DNA of 35,165 bases from Syntrophobacteraceae bacterium (GCA_017881795.1 JADGQM010000006.1:1-35165), one strand, 5' to 3'. Counted from the first letter of the stretch, positions 1 to 9,085 are shown. A program made the numbers and translations. Notes: generated from the sequence alone by a model not told the origin.

Positions 1-237
1 CGCGGCTACAAGGAAGAGGGCACCATCACCACGCCCTTCGACATGACGGTGCTGAACGATCTGGACCGCTTCCACCTCGTGATGGACACCATCGACCGCC
101 TGCCGCGGACCGGTGATAAGGGCATCTACCTGAAGCAGCAGCTCAAGGACAAGCTGATCGAACACAAGCAATACATCGACAAGTATGGCGAAGACCTGCC
201 GGAGATTCGGAACTGGAAATGGAGCAGCCTCAAATGA
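1..237 (+). CDS. xfp: Phosphoketolase, C-terminal end (5' partial)
   Basis: The frame is open from the first base of the window, so only the last 78 residues are present. They carry the C-terminal signature of xylulose-5-phosphate/fructose-6-phosphate phosphoketolases: a [17 protein letters not shown] block, followed by IDRLP and the ending [11 protein letters not shown]. The family uses thiamine diphosphate to split xylulose 5-phosphate or fructose 6-phosphate with phosphate, giving acetyl phosphate plus an aldose phosphate in the cytoplasm. The thiamine-binding parts lie outside the window, so activity cannot be judged. The gene converges with the patatin remnant on the other strand, 67 bases away. 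Confidence 0.93.
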   Translation, partial: RGYKEEGTITTPFDMTVLNDLDRFHLVMDTIDRLPRTGDKGIYLKQQLKDKLIEHKQYIDKYGEDLPEIRNWKWSSLK

Positions 238-304
238 ATGCGCAAGAGCTTATGGCCACCACTGGCTCATGCTCTCGACACAGCGGAGCGCGCTCTGCAG
301 GCAG

Positions 305-1245
305 CTATTGCAGAGAATGCAGAAAATCCTGGAATTGGGGCGAGTCGTCGAGGAGTTTTTTTGCGGCGGCGCGTACACGGTCGACGCTTTCGCGTGGTAA
401 ATCGAGACGCGTTCCGATGCTGTTGAGGAACTGCCGTTCGCTGTCGTCCTGCAGGCTGTCGAATCTCAGATGGACGAGAGATGTCTGCGGATATGGCGGC
501 GGCCCTTCCGGGTAGATTTCTCCCACGCAGTGTTCGGCTCTGTCCCGCTCATTGTTCTCACAATACGCCCATCTCTCTGCGTAGGCCGTTTCGGCTTTTT
601 TCCATTGGGCAAAAAGATCGTTGATCCTTTCGGTGGTGTCGGATGAGTAGTTCTCCAGCACAGAAACGGTCACCCTGCTGACAGTCTGAGCGAGCCCGAT
701 TCTGCTCAGCACCGACTCGGATGTTTCGACCGGTTCCGCCCTGGCGTTCACGATAATCACAAGGAGCTTTTTGATTTCCCCTCGCTTGATCTTATCCTGC
801 AGACTCCACAGGCCGTCCTCTCGAAGGAGTGCGTAAAGCGGGCCGCGCAGAGCACTTGCATCCGAAATGCCTCCGTCCACAAGCTTTATGGTTGGCCTCC
901 TCTGGAAATCCGGGTAGGTCATGAGCATTCTGGATTGATCGTACCGTCCTGTATTCATGTCCTTTTCCTTATAGTCTCGGATCAACCATTCCGGAGGCTG
1001 ATATCCGCATTCCCCGGCATGATTGTCCAAACGCATCGGGGCAAAGACCAAGGGGAAAGATGTGGATGCGGTGACCGCGCGCGAGACGTGGAGTTTGGAA
1101 AGATCGCTGCACAAGAGATCGAATTGATCCTGGGAGATCTCGAAGCGCACACCTTGGATGATGTCGGTTGCATTGATCAGAATGAAGGGGCGCACTATAG
1201 CGCAAGCACAAGAATGAGCAGGAACGTAAGGAACTTACCTTTCAC
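305..1245 (-). pseudogene. Patatin-like phospholipase remnant lacking the catalytic serine half
   Basis: From 1195 down to 305 the minus strand encodes 296 residues matching the second half of bacterial patatin-like lipoproteins: INATD near the start, a CSDLS block, AVTAS, CGYQPP, and a DGG motif that would hold the catalytic Asp. The oxyanion-hole loop and the GXSXG nucleophile motif, which belong before this part, are absent. Just upstream (GTG at 1245) a short frame encodes VKGKFLTFLLILVLAL and then meets TAG at 1197-1195. This looks like the hydrophobic core of a lipoprotein signal peptide, but it is in a different frame from the patatin part. The simplest reading is a gene that lost an internal stretch of roughly 200 codons, leaving the start and the 3' half out of frame. 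The palindromic element at 1255-1388 sits immediately upstream and would displace the original promoter. An annotator may call 305-1195 as a CDS with a GTG start; I doubt it makes an active lipase. Confidence 0.7.
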
Positions 1246-1254
1246 GATCTTAGT

Positions 1255-1388
1255 ACTACAACGAGATTTCCGCAGGGAGCTTTGGTTTGTGGGGCAGGCT
1301 TTCCAGCCTGCCTTTTGGCCAGTTCGGCATGGCAGGCTGGAAAGCCTGCCCCACACGGCATGGAACTTCATCAAAGTCTCGTTGTAGT
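1255..1388. repeat. Nested palindromic element (REP/MITE-like)
   Basis: The ends are a 12-bp inverted repeat, ACTACAACGAGA at 1255-1266 and its complement at 1377-1388. Inside is a perfect 24-bp inverted repeat (1289-1312 against 1331-1354). Each 24-bp arm contains a further palindrome, GGCAGGCT-GGAA-AGCCTGCC. The element has no coding capacity and lies between the ribonuclease stop and the broken patatin gene. Sequences with the same GGGGCAGGCTTTCCAGCC core occur as dispersed intergenic repeats in many bacteria; copy number here cannot be seen from one window. Confidence 0.75.
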
Positions 1389-1434
1389 GTTAGGCCCTGC
1401 AACTGAAACCGTGAGGGGGCCCGTCGGCAAACGT

Positions 1435-2910
1435 CTAGTGGATCTTCTTGAAATCGATATAGCCCTTCTCCACATCGGTGTGGATGAGCTGCACCTTAAG
1501 CCGGTTGCCCACATCGACACCTTCATAGCCGTAGAGTAAACGACCTTCAATGGGTGGATGGAAGATGCGCACCCATGTCCCTTTGTCGGCAGCACCCGTG
1601 CACATGGCGTCAAACTGATCTCCGATCCTCGAAGAAAGCAGCATGGCTGCGGCCGATTTGGCAACGAGCCGTTCTACCTTGTTGGCGTCATTTTCCTTCT
1701 CCGTGCAGTGTCGGGCCAGTTCCACCAGTTCGTCCCGGCTGTAGGACACGGGCGACCCGTCCAGGGCTGCCTTCAGGATGCGCTGGGTAATCAGATCCGG
1801 AAACCGCCGGTTGGGAGCCGTTGAGTGGGTGTAATCCTTGACGGCAAGACCGAAGTGGCCGGGCGGTGTCTCTCCCGGGAATTCGACGACGTATTCACCC
1901 GGGCCGAGCAATTTGATGACGGCCAGAGAGAGATCGGGAAAACGGAGTGGGTCGGCTGCTTTCTGCGCTGCCAGGAAACTCGCGAGAGCCACCGAATCCG
2001 GCTCCGCTGGAAGCTGCGAATGGTGCTGGGCCGCGATCTCTACGATCCTGTCCCACCGCTTGGGTGAACGAACCATGCGCCTCAGGGAGGGGACTTTTTT
2101 CCCGTGGAGAAAACGCGCGGTCACGCCGTTGGCCGCAATCATAAAGTCCTCGATAAGTTCTTTGGCCCGGTTCCTCTCCTCCACCCGCAGATCCTGGATC
2201 GCGTCTCCGGCAAAGATCGGGCGAGCCTCCAGCGTCTGTAGATCCAAGGCGCCATGCTCATGCCGCAAGCCTTTCAATTGCTGCGCCACCCGGTCCTGGA
2301 TACGGAGATTCTCCGCAAGCCCCGGGACAACCCCAACGGCCTCCGGCATGGGCCCTTTGTCTTCCAGCCAGGCCGCCACACTATTGTAGGCCAGCTTGGC
2401 GTGGTTACGGACTAAAGCACGATAGATATCCGAGCTTTGTATCTCCCCCACATCGCTGAGCACTCCCTCGATGACAATGACCGGACGGTCTTCATCATAA
2501 TTAAGCGAGGTGAGATCCGTGGAGAGTTTCTCCGGGAGCATGGGAAAAATCTTGCCGGCCGTGTAAACCGAAGTCGTGTTCTGCCGGGCGTGCTCATCAA
2601 TGGCCGAGCTCCTCTTTACAAGGGCGTCCACGTCGGCGACAGCCACAAGAATCTTTACCGTCTTATCCGGCAGGGTCTCTGCCACCGTCAGCTGGTCCAG
2701 GTCTAAGGAATCATCGTTGTCAATCGATGCCCAGAGCAAGTGGCGCAGGTCCTTCCAGGGAGATTTTGCCCCCCAATCGACCTGCGCAAACTTTTCCACC
2801 TCGTTTAGGGCAGCCTCTGAAAAATCGACCAGAAAACCGCGTTCCATCATCACCCGGCGCGCGATGCGCTCCAGGATACCTTTTCCTCTATCATTCCGGA
2901 GAGTTGACAT
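1435..2910 (-). CDS. RNB-domain exoribonuclease (RNase II/R family)
   Basis: This 491-residue protein has the RNB catalytic domain of RNase II/R enzymes, which degrade single-stranded RNA 3' to 5' with magnesium. The acidic catalytic motif is SIDNDDSLDLDQ near residues 48-59, and the downstream RNB motif appears as STAPNRRFPDL near residue 365. The C-terminal 60 residues look like a degenerate S1-type RNA-binding end. The protein is shorter than RNase II (about 640) or RNase R (about 800) and lacks obvious N-terminal cold-shock domains. It resembles the short RNB subfamily in which the last of the four acidic residues is Gln. ATG at 2910 is the first start in the frame. Its upstream ribosome-binding site is weak. 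The gene follows the small secreted protein gene by 66 bases. Confidence 0.9.
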   Translation of the reverse strand: MSTLRNDRGKGILERIARRVMMERGFLVDFSEAALNEVEKFAQVDWGAKSPWKDLRHLLWASIDNDDSLDLDQLTVAETLPDKTVKILVAVADVDALVKRSSAIDEHARQNTTSVYTAGKIFPMLPEKLSTDLTSLNYDEDRPVIVIEGVLSDVGEIQSSDIYRALVRNHAKLAYNSVAAWLEDKGPMPEAVGVVPGLAENLRIQDRVAQQLKGLRHEHGALDLQTLEARPIFAGDAIQDLRVEERNRAKELIEDFMIAANGVTARFLHGKKVPSLRRMVRSPKRWDRIVEIAAQHHSQLPAEPDSVALASFLAAQKAADPLRFPDLSLAVIKLLGPGEYVVEFPGETPPGHFGLAVKDYTHSTAPNRRFPDLITQRILKAALDGSPVSYSRDELVELARHCTEKENDANKVERLVAKSAAAMLLSSRIGDQFDAMCTGAADKGTWVRIFHPPIEGRLLYGYEGVDVGNRLKVQLIHTDVEKGYIDFKKIH

Positions 2911-2976
2911 AGATTAATGGAAATTCCCACCTTTCTACTTTTTGATCCTGCCGGATTAGTCAATATTGAGGCTTCC

Positions 2977-3294
2977 CTATCGAATGTGGATGGGGAAGAC
3001 GAGGCTGACGCCTGGCGACGGCATTGGGACATAGACGCCCACTGGTGGCGTATAGACATATGGCGAGTAGTAGGTGCGGGGCTGATACCCACGCCGTCCG
3101 TGCTCGTACCGGTTGTGCTCGTACCGTTCGTGCTCGTAACGGCCCTGCCCGGAATACCCTCCGCGTCTATCGTCATCGTCGCCGAACGCCGGCGCGATGA
3201 ATATACCGCCGATCATTGAAGCGAAGACGAGCGCCATCATCATCTTGCCGACTGTCGAACTAAACTTCCTGGTTCGCGTGTTCGAGGTTTTCAT
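2977..3294 (-). CDS. Small secreted protein with RYEH repeats
   Basis: ATG at 3294 is chosen over an upstream ATG at 3372 because GGAGGG lies 7 bases before it. The 105-residue product begins with a basic, Thr/Ser-rich stretch, then a hydrophobic core ending APAFG, a likely signal peptidase site. The mature part starts DDDDRRGG, has three RYEH units in a row, then a Tyr/Pro-rich segment (PRTYYSPYVYTPP) and ends PGVSLVFPIHIR. The tail resembles many small periplasmic or surface proteins of unknown role. No enzymatic motif is visible. It lies 74 bases after the Spy-like gene on the same strand, and the two may be co-transcribed. Confidence 0.75.
   Translation of the reverse strand: MKTSNTRTRKFSSTVGKMMMALVFASMIGGIFIAPAFGDDDDRRGGYSGQGRYEHERYEHNRYEHGRRGYQPRTYYSPYVYTPPVGVYVPMPSPGVSLVFPIHIR
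3100..3141. repeat. Three 15-bp tandem repeats within a gene
   Basis: The unit GTGCTCGTACCG plus three variable bases is present three times (3100, 3115, 3130) on the plus strand. Read on the coding minus strand it gives the repeated RYEHx units of the small secreted protein. The period is a multiple of three, so unit gain or loss would keep the reading frame. Confidence 0.85.
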
Positions 3295-3368
3295 AGTGAC
3301 CCTCCATTCTTGGAGTGATTCCCTATCGCAAAATAGGGTTTGCTGTCTTGACGTTTTAGCAGTCGCGA

Positions 3369-3854
3369 TCATTTGCCCTTTGCCTTTGACTTCGCGTGGC
3401 CGTGATCTTTGAATACGATATCAGCATTCTTCTTCTGAGCGTCCGACATGCTGTCGTAGAGAGCCTCGAACACCGGGATGAACTTCTTGATGCCATCTGC
3501 ATGGGCTTGATTAATTTCGCCATAGGACTTGAAATCGTCCACCGCGGTCATAGTCTTTGCATTTTCGTCCCTTGCTGTGATGAGCGCGTCCATCGTTTTG
3601 GCATTGTCCCGCATCACCTGGGTGACGTTATTCCATAACTCCTCCTGTGCAGGGGTAATCTTGAGCAAGGTATGCAGTTCTTTGATGCGTGCCTCGACAT
3701 GGACGGCCTTTGAGGTCTTAGCAGCGGTCGCCGGGGCTGGCTTGGGCGAGGCCGCGAGCAAAGGCGTTGCACTTGCGAGAACGATAAAGGCGAGGAGCGC
3801 CACCGCAACAGCAAATGCAGCCGGATAAATGAACTGATTGGTAATTCGTTTCAT
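3369..3854 (-). CDS. Spy/LTXXQ-type periplasmic protein
   Basis: The start is placed at ATG 3854, 161 residues, because a strong AAGGAGG lies just upstream; a longer frame to 3911 has no comparable site. The N-terminus (MKRITNQF, then a long hydrophobic run ending LLAAS) is a signal peptide. The mature part contains LLKITPAQEELWNNV, a match to the LTXXQ motif, and a second SDAQKK copy near the end. This is the pattern of Spy/CpxP-like envelope chaperones. The rest is helical and charged, and the tail HGHAKSKAKGK is rich in Lys and His. Spy-like proteins bind unfolded or metal-stressed envelope proteins; that role here is by family only. Confidence 0.78.
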   Translation of the reverse strand: MKRITNQFIYPAAFAVAVALLAFIVLASATPLLAASPKPAPATAAKTSKAVHVEARIKELHTLLKITPAQEELWNNVTQVMRDNAKTMDALITARDENAKTMTAVDDFKSYGEINQAHADGIKKFIPVFEALYDSMSDAQKKNADIVFKDHGHAKSKAKGK

Positions 3855-4166
3855 GAGCTGCCTCCTTATAAGGTTAGAAACACTAGAATTCGTAGAATAT
3901 CTATCTCCCATCCATCATCGAGAAAGATACCTGCGAGCATCAGTTCAAATTCTGTTCCATCCATTCTTGCCAGAGCTTCCCGGTAACCTCCTGTCAGGAG
4001 CGGTGATCGGTAGGCAATGAGTGGGATGGCGATCAGACATGCTTTGAAATGATCAAAATCCGTGCCGGAAAGGCGCAGGAGATCACTTATTCCATATTAT
4101 GGCGAAATAACAGGAACTTAAGTCTGGGTAGGTAGGGTACTGGCCGATAGCCGACAAGGAAATGAG

Positions 4167-4216
4167 TGTTGCATGCAACAGAAGCGTTGCATGATTTCTG
4201 TGTTGCATGTAACACA
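4167..4216. promoter_or_regulatory. Cluster of three GTTGCATG sites (possible operator)
   Basis: A perfect 14-bp palindrome TGTTGCATGCAACA lies at 4167-4180, a half copy GTTGCATG at 4186-4193, and a near-perfect 18-bp palindrome TGTGTTGCATGTAACACA at 4199-4216. The repeat starts are 18 and 16 bases apart. They sit in the 419-base gap between the ftsH stop and the Spy-like gene start, about 310 bases upstream of the latter. The arrangement suits a dimeric DNA-binding protein acting from a distance on the Spy-like gene. The rest of the gap holds nothing I recognise; a GG-N10-GA resemblance to a sigma-54 promoter near 4050-4070 was judged too poor. Confidence 0.45.
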
Positions 4217-4273
4217 CGAGTGACACGGGCAACTTGTTGGCCGTCCGCACTTGACTCCGCTCACACATGAGCA

Positions 4274-6217
4274 TCAAAGTGATGACTCGGCCTGGGCTTG
4301 CTCGCCGGTGGCAGCCGCGCGAATCCTCACTTCCTCGGCAAACTGTTTCAGGTCGTCACCCTCGATGGACTCCTTTTCGAGCAGGATCCTGGCGAGCTTT
4401 TCCAGGAAGCTCCTGTAATCCTTCAGTTTCAGGAGGACCTTCTGGTAAGCTTCATCGATGATCCTGCTTTTTTCTTCATCGATCTCCTGGGCTGTGCGCT
4501 CACTGTATTCTCTCTCCCCTGAACCCAATCCCAGATCGAGGTACCTCGACTGCGGCTGACGGGTGTAGGTCAACAGTCCGAGGCGTGCACTCATTCCATA
4601 CTCCATCACCATACTGCGGGCAATATCGCTGGCGCGCTGCAGGTCATTCTGAGCCCCCGTTGAAATATCTCCAAAGATCACCTCCTCCGATACCCGCCCT
4701 GCCAGAAGCACCTGCAAGCGATCCAGGAGCTCATCCCGGGTCATGAGATAGCGATCTTCGGTGGGAAGCTGCTGGGTGTAGCCCAAGGCTGCAATCCCTC
4801 TGGGGATGATGGAGATCTTGCTAACGGGATCGGTATCGGGCAGGAGCATCGCCACCAGCGCATGGCCTGATTCGTGGTAGGCAACGATTTCTTTTTCCTT
4901 CGGACTCATAACCCGGTTCTTCTTCTCCAGTCCGCCGATGATACGGTCCGCTGCCTCCTGGAAGTCGGCCATGGTCACTTCATCCGCATTTCCCCGGGCA
5001 GCAATCAAGGCGGCCTCATTGATGAGATTCGCCAGATCGGCCCCCACAAAGCCGGTGGTCATGGCGGCGATCTTTTTTAGATCCACATCCGGGCCCAGCT
5101 CAACACCTTTTGCATGAACCTTGAGGATAGCCTCCCGACCCCGAATGTCCGGCTTGTCGATGGCCACATGGCGGTCGAACCGGCCGGGACGCAGCAGTGC
5201 CGGATCCAGTATGTCCGGGCGGTTGGTGGCGGCCAGGATGATGACCCCCGCCCTCGGATCAAAACCATCCATCTCGACGAGGAGTTGGTTAAGAGTCTGC
5301 TCCCGCTCGTCATGCCCGCCCATGGGATTGAGTCCACGGGCCTTGCCCAGAGCATCCATTTCATCCAGGAAGATAATGCACGGAGCGTGCTCTTTGGCTT
5401 GTTTGAAGAGGTCCCTGATACGGGCCGCGCCAACGCCCACGATCATCTCCACGAACTCGGAGCCGCTCATGCTGAAAAACATTACTCCGGCTTCGCCCGC
5501 AACGGCCTTTGCAAGCAGCGTCTTACCGGTCCCCGGCGCCCCCACCAGGAGAACCCCTCTGGGAATACGTCCCCCAAGGCGCTGAGATTTCTCCGGATCT
5601 TTCAGGAATTGGACGACTTCCTCAAGCTCGCCCTTGGCTTCATCAATTCCGGCCACATCATTAAAGCTTACCTTTACATCCTTCTCGCCATAGATCTTCA
5701 CGCGCGCTTTACCCAGGGAGAGCACACCCTGTGCGCCGCCGCTCATTCGCCTGATCATAAAGGACCAGAAAAAAACCAAGAGCGCAAGCGGCAACAGCCA
5801 GGAGATCATCGCCCCGATCCACTTATTCTCAACGTAGCCGCTGAACTTGATGCCTTGTTTCTCAAGTTGCCCGACGAGTTCCGGATCTTCCACCCGAACG
5901 GTCTCAAACGACCTGGCTGGCCCTTTCTCATCTTTCACATCACCCGTTATCTTTTCCGGTGCAACCACAAGATTTTCTACCTTCCCATCTCTAGCCCACT
6001 GCTTGAAATCCGAATAGGAAATCTTTTCGGTCTGCTGGCCTCCCATGTAGCTCTGAAACCAGGCAAACAGCAGCATGCCGGCAATAAAATACCATATGGA
6101 AAAGCGCACTTTTCTCTGAGATGGGTCGGATCTGCCCGGCCCCCCCTCTCCTAAACCTTTAATACGATCCATTATCCTGTCGATCAGACTGGAATCGTCG
6201 TTGCTCTTTCTTGCCAT
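4274..6217 (-). CDS. ftsH: ATP-dependent zinc metalloprotease FtsH
   Basis: The 647-residue protein has the full FtsH layout. A transmembrane helix lies near residues 40-57, then a periplasmic domain, and a second helix near 135-155. The AAA+ module follows, with Walker A GAPGTGKT near 226, Walker [10 protein letters not shown] near 280 and the second region of homology [20 protein letters not shown]. The zinc protease motif HESGH is near 448. The membrane-anchored hexamer unfolds and degrades membrane and short-lived cytosolic proteins. AAGGAGTG lies 5 bases before ATG 6217 and fixes the start. Walker B reads [11 protein letters not shown] rather than the commoner DEIDAVGRQRG, which is a conservative change. 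The gene stands alone on the minus strand. Confidence 0.97.
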   Translation of the reverse strand: MARKSNDDSSLIDRIMDRIKGLGEGGPGRSDPSQRKVRFSIWYFIAGMLLFAWFQSYMGGQQTEKISYSDFKQWARDGKVENLVVAPEKITGDVKDEKGPARSFETVRVEDPELVGQLEKQGIKFSGYVENKWIGAMISWLLPLALLVFFWSFMIRRMSGGAQGVLSLGKARVKIYGEKDVKVSFNDVAGIDEAKGELEEVVQFLKDPEKSQRLGGRIPRGVLLVGAPGTGKTLLAKAVAGEAGVMFFSMSGSEFVEMIVGVGAARIRDLFKQAKEHAPCIIFLDEMDALGKARGLNPMGGHDEREQTLNQLLVEMDGFDPRAGVIILAATNRPDILDPALLRPGRFDRHVAIDKPDIRGREAILKVHAKGVELGPDVDLKKIAAMTTGFVGADLANLINEAALIAARGNADEVTMADFQEAADRIIGGLEKKNRVMSPKEKEIVAYHESGHALVAMLLPDTDPVSKISIIPRGIAALGYTQQLPTEDRYLMTRDELLDRLQVLLAGRVSEEVIFGDISTGAQNDLQRASDIARSMVMEYGMSARLGLLTYTRQPQSRYLDLGLGSGEREYSERTAQEIDEEKSRIIDEAYQKVLLKLKDYRSFLEKLARILLEKESIEGDDLKQFAEEVRIRAAATGEQAQAESSL

Positions 6218-6886
6218 TGATCACTCCTTATCCCAAGAGGGTTTCAGGACAACTCTCTCCCTTTGGCGGTCCACAGCACTGGATAGACGGTCCACAAATA
6301 AGCGACTGAATCAGGACGGCCTGGAAGCATGGATTGGTGGGAGAACACATTGTTTTTCCCCCACGCTCTGAATCTTATTTCTCTCATCTAAGTCTCTTAA
6401 TCGTTATACTTTTAAATTAGCAAATGGGCTTATTCTGTCAAGACAGGAGAAACGTTATGGAACAAAAAGAACAATTCGACAAGCGTTACCTATTGATGCA
6501 GCCAATTCTGAGCGGTACATGTCGAGTTTTCCCTCTGAAACCGGGATTAGAACATACAGATGCATCACTTTCCGCATTTCTTCGACCAACGCGGCAGTAG
6601 AGGTCTCTTTTACCTCGATCCATTTATCGATGCGGCGCTCAATTCGTTGAGAATGGCTTCGCTTTATGTTCCCGCATCGGTTATGATGAGAGTAGTTGAA
6701 AATTGGATGAGGTGTCCACCTCTCTCTAAGCGGGTACCCACCGCACTCTGAGACTCTCTCCCTCTGGTGGGAAATTATTGAGAATCGTGGATGGCAACTC
6801 CACATTGTCGCCTTCCAGAGAACCGGATCGGCGAATTTAAGTTGCTTTTACGAGACGATCAAACAGCACCGAATGGGAGATTGATC
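6218..6886. other. 669-base region without a confident gene
   Basis: It should hold the ftsH promoter and leader (right to left) and the start region of the next plus-strand gene. No convincing -35/-10 pair was found. A plus-strand ATG at 6457 has a good AGGAGA site but its frame stops after 47 codons. A 116-codon minus-strand frame ends on the same bases. Neither resembles a known family. A short direct repeat CGGTCCACA occurs at about 6270 and 6290. Confidence 0.5.
6457..6600 (+). CDS. Possible 47-residue peptide or frameshifted gene start
   Basis: ATG 6457 follows AGGAGAAACGTT, a near-ideal ribosome-binding site and spacing, preceded by a small CTGTC-AA-GACAG hairpin. The encoded peptide begins MEQKEQFDKRYLLMQ and stops at TAG 6598-6600. 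The +3 frame from just after KRY stays open for about 50 more codons, so the region may be a decayed gene. The family is not recognised. Evidence is limited to the start signals. Confidence 0.22.
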   Translation: MEQKEQFDKRYLLMQPILSGTCRVFPLKPGLEHTDASLSAFLRPTRQ

Positions 6887-7402
6887 ATGGCAGAGACACA
6901 GCTTGCATTAGTAAAAGATTTGATCTCGACAGGGAATTTCTTTGAGAAATTAAGAACGTACTCTAAGTCCAAAGAGATTGATCTACCCTCACTCAGCAAG
7001 GATTTTGTCGTTCCCTATTTGACCAGGATATCAGGGTCATATGAAGAATCCGGGCAACCCGATAGAAGCAATATTTTGAATTTCGCTGCTAAGCATCTAT
7101 GTGATGTCAGTGATGACAAACTGGTGGATTCCATCTTCGGACTCAAGAAAATTGCTGCGTCTGAGATAGATACTAATGAAAAAGCACTCTATCAAAGTGA
7201 CCAACTCAATAAGTACGAGCTCCGGTCTTGTCGACAGAAGTCCGAATCAGCGACGTCTCTTTCCAAGCTACTCATAAGTATTATACGGATGTTCAAACTT
7301 GTTGAGGTCAAAGTTAAACACGATGAATCCGAGGGAAATCGCAATTCCATTTATGATGCAATCAGAGACAGTTGGAAGCTGTCGGTTCTGCCGAGCGCGT
7401 GA
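6887..7402 (+). CDS. Hypothetical protein, family not recognised
   Basis: ATG 6887 is preferred to the earlier in-frame ATG at 6791 because GGGAG lies 6 bases upstream, and because the added N-terminus (MATPHCRLPENR) is not protein-like. The 171-residue product starts MAETQLALVKDLISTG, is mostly charged and helical, and has no signal peptide, membrane segment or Cys/His cluster. It contains a Lys/Ser-rich middle and ends KLSVLPSA. It lies about 290 bases before a PAS histidine kinase on the same strand, so a role as its partner is possible but not shown. The intervening 7403-7695 contains nothing that I recognise. Confidence 0.5.
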   Translation: MAETQLALVKDLISTGNFFEKLRTYSKSKEIDLPSLSKDFVVPYLTRISGSYEESGQPDRSNILNFAAKHLCDVSDDKLVDSIFGLKKIAASEIDTNEKALYQSDQLNKYELRSCRQKSESATSLSKLLISIIRMFKLVEVKVKHDESEGNRNSIYDAIRDSWKLSVLPSA

Positions 7403-7695
7403 TCCTTCCATCACCCGCAAGCCACGTTCCATATCACGGCAAGCGGTCAGGCGCCGGGATCAGGAGTCAGATTTCTCTACACTCTGTCATTCGTTTCCCA
7501 TCTTTTCTCTACCTCGATGAGGAGGAGTCGAGCAGCTCTATAATGCTTATCCCTGTACCCAAGCCGACGACTCAGCTATGGGGGAATTCTCCAGGGATGC
7601 AGCGCATTAGGGGTTATCTTCCCTGGCTTTGGCCATCAAGACTGACATTTTCACTACCTCCAGCAATTTGCTGAAAATCCCTTAAGGAAATTGCA

Positions 7696-8994
7696 ATGAG
7701 AGACAAAAGGAAGAATGAGGAAGAACGGATATCCGAGTTGGGAGAACTTGCCTGCCGGAATGCTCAATTTGAAGCAGCGGAAGCGGAATGTGAGGTGACT
7801 GAGAGAGCATTGGAAGATCAGCTCCAGTTCTTGCAGACTCTTGTTGATACGATCCCAAACCCGATCTCCTACAAGGATACCGGAGGAAACTTCTTGGGCT
7901 GCAATAAGGCTTTTCAGAAACGCATCGGCTTGAGCAAGGACGAGATTATCGGAAAGACCTCATACGACCTCTTCCCGAAGGAATTTGCCGATAAGTGCCA
8001 TAAGATGGACATGGAATGCTTTGTAAATCCGGGAGAGCAGATCTATGAGACCACCCTCCTTTATGCGGACCGCAAGGTTCACGATATCATCATTTATAAA
8101 GGAACCTTCACGGCTGCGGATGGCACTCTCGCCGGATTGGTAGAAGTTGCGGTAGATATCACTGAACGTAAGAAGGACGAGGATTCCCTTAGAAAAGCCC
8201 ATGATGAACTGGAGATGAGGGTTGTACAGAGGACGGCTGATCTAGCCAGGGCAAATGAGGAATTGCGCAATGAAATCGCTGAGCGCAAACTGGCTGAAGA
8301 GGCTTTGCGGAAAAGCTCCGAGAAACTGAAACTTTTTGCCTATTCGGTTGCACACGACCTAAAGAGCCCCAGTATCGGCATCTATGGACTAACAAAGCTT
8401 CTCTGGAAGAAATATCATTCCAGCTTGGATGAGAAAGCAAAGAAGTATTGCGATCAAATTCTCATAGCCTCTGAAAATGTTGTTGCCTTGGTTGAAAAAA
8501 TAAATATTTACGCGGCGACGACAGAGACATGTCTTGCGATTGAAAAGGTAGATACCAAAGAGATTTTCCAAATACTCCGGGATGAGTTTTCCACACAACT
8601 GAGTATCCGCGAGATAGAATGGAGTGAGCCAGCGGTCATGCCGGATATAGACGCAGATAGAATTGCTATTCTGAGGATATTTAGGAACTTTGTGGATAAT
8701 GCTCTGAAGTATGGAGGAAAGGATTTAAGCAAGCTGACTTTTGGATACGCAGAAACTGAAGGAAGCCACGTTTTCTCAGTAACTGATGATGGGGTGGGGA
8801 TCAAAAGGAAGGATTCGGACAAGATCTTCGAATTGTTTCAGCGGATCGAGACATCCAGAGGAGTCCCAGGAACAGGTTTAGGACTGGCCATAGTTAAAGA
8901 AATTGCCGAGAAGCATCGAGGAAGTGTATGGGTTGAGCCTGGGACTCAAGATGGATCTATATTTTACGTATCCATCGCAAAGGATTTGTCTTGA
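7696..8994 (+). CDS. PAS-domain sensor histidine kinase
   Basis: The 432-residue protein has no membrane segment. An N-terminal helical stretch (1-45) leads into a PAS domain (about 45-157, with TIPNPISYKD and the closing VDITERK). A coiled coil follows (about 160-205), then a phosphoacceptor helix with His near residue 220 in AYSVAHDLKSP, and a C-terminal ATPase domain with N box FRNFVDNALKYG, G1 DDGVGI and G2 GTGLGLAIV. It should be a cytosolic kinase phosphorylating a response regulator that is not next to it. AAGGAA lies upstream of ATG 7696. No receiver domain or output gene is adjacent, so it is an orphan kinase. Confidence 0.92.
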   Translation: MRDKRKNEEERISELGELACRNAQFEAAEAECEVTERALEDQLQFLQTLVDTIPNPISYKDTGGNFLGCNKAFQKRIGLSKDEIIGKTSYDLFPKEFADKCHKMDMECFVNPGEQIYETTLLYADRKVHDIIIYKGTFTAADGTLAGLVEVAVDITERKKDEDSLRKAHDELEMRVVQRTADLARANEELRNEIAERKLAEEALRKSSEKLKLFAYSVAHDLKSPSIGIYGLTKLLWKKYHSSLDEKAKKYCDQILIASENVVALVEKINIYAATTETCLAIEKVDTKEIFQILRDEFSTQLSIREIEWSEPAVMPDIDADRIAILRIFRNFVDNALKYGGKDLSKLTFGYAETEGSHVFSVTDDGVGIKRKDSDKIFELFQRIETSRGVPGTGLGLAIVKEIAEKHRGSVWVEPGTQDGSIFYVSIAKDLS

Positions 8995-9085
8995 AAAGGG
9001 AATTCTTCAACAAGATGAGTGGGTCGCCCTGTAGTGAAGGCCATACCCTTTGCGCATCGTCCAAGAAATTCAAGAATCAGGATTG

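Noticed and set aside
1388-1394. GTTAGGC at the end of the palindromic element as a second attC
   Set aside because: The left half lacks RYYYAAC and the arms are explained by the palindromic element.
3100-3141. Tandem repeats as a CRISPR array
   Set aside because: Units are 15 bp, contiguous and in frame within a gene; no spacers.
4050-4070. Minus-strand sigma-54-like motif CGGCACGGATTTTGAT before the Spy-like gene
   Set aside because: The -12 GC is GA, and this dinucleotide is nearly invariant.
5114-6154. 346-codon plus-strand frame opposite ftsH
   Set aside because: Shadow of the ftsH reading frame; composition follows the complementary codons.
6455-6805. 116-codon minus-strand frame upstream of ftsH
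   Set aside because: No ribosome site, no family match, and the opposite strand is equally open; its first half is clearly not protein-like.
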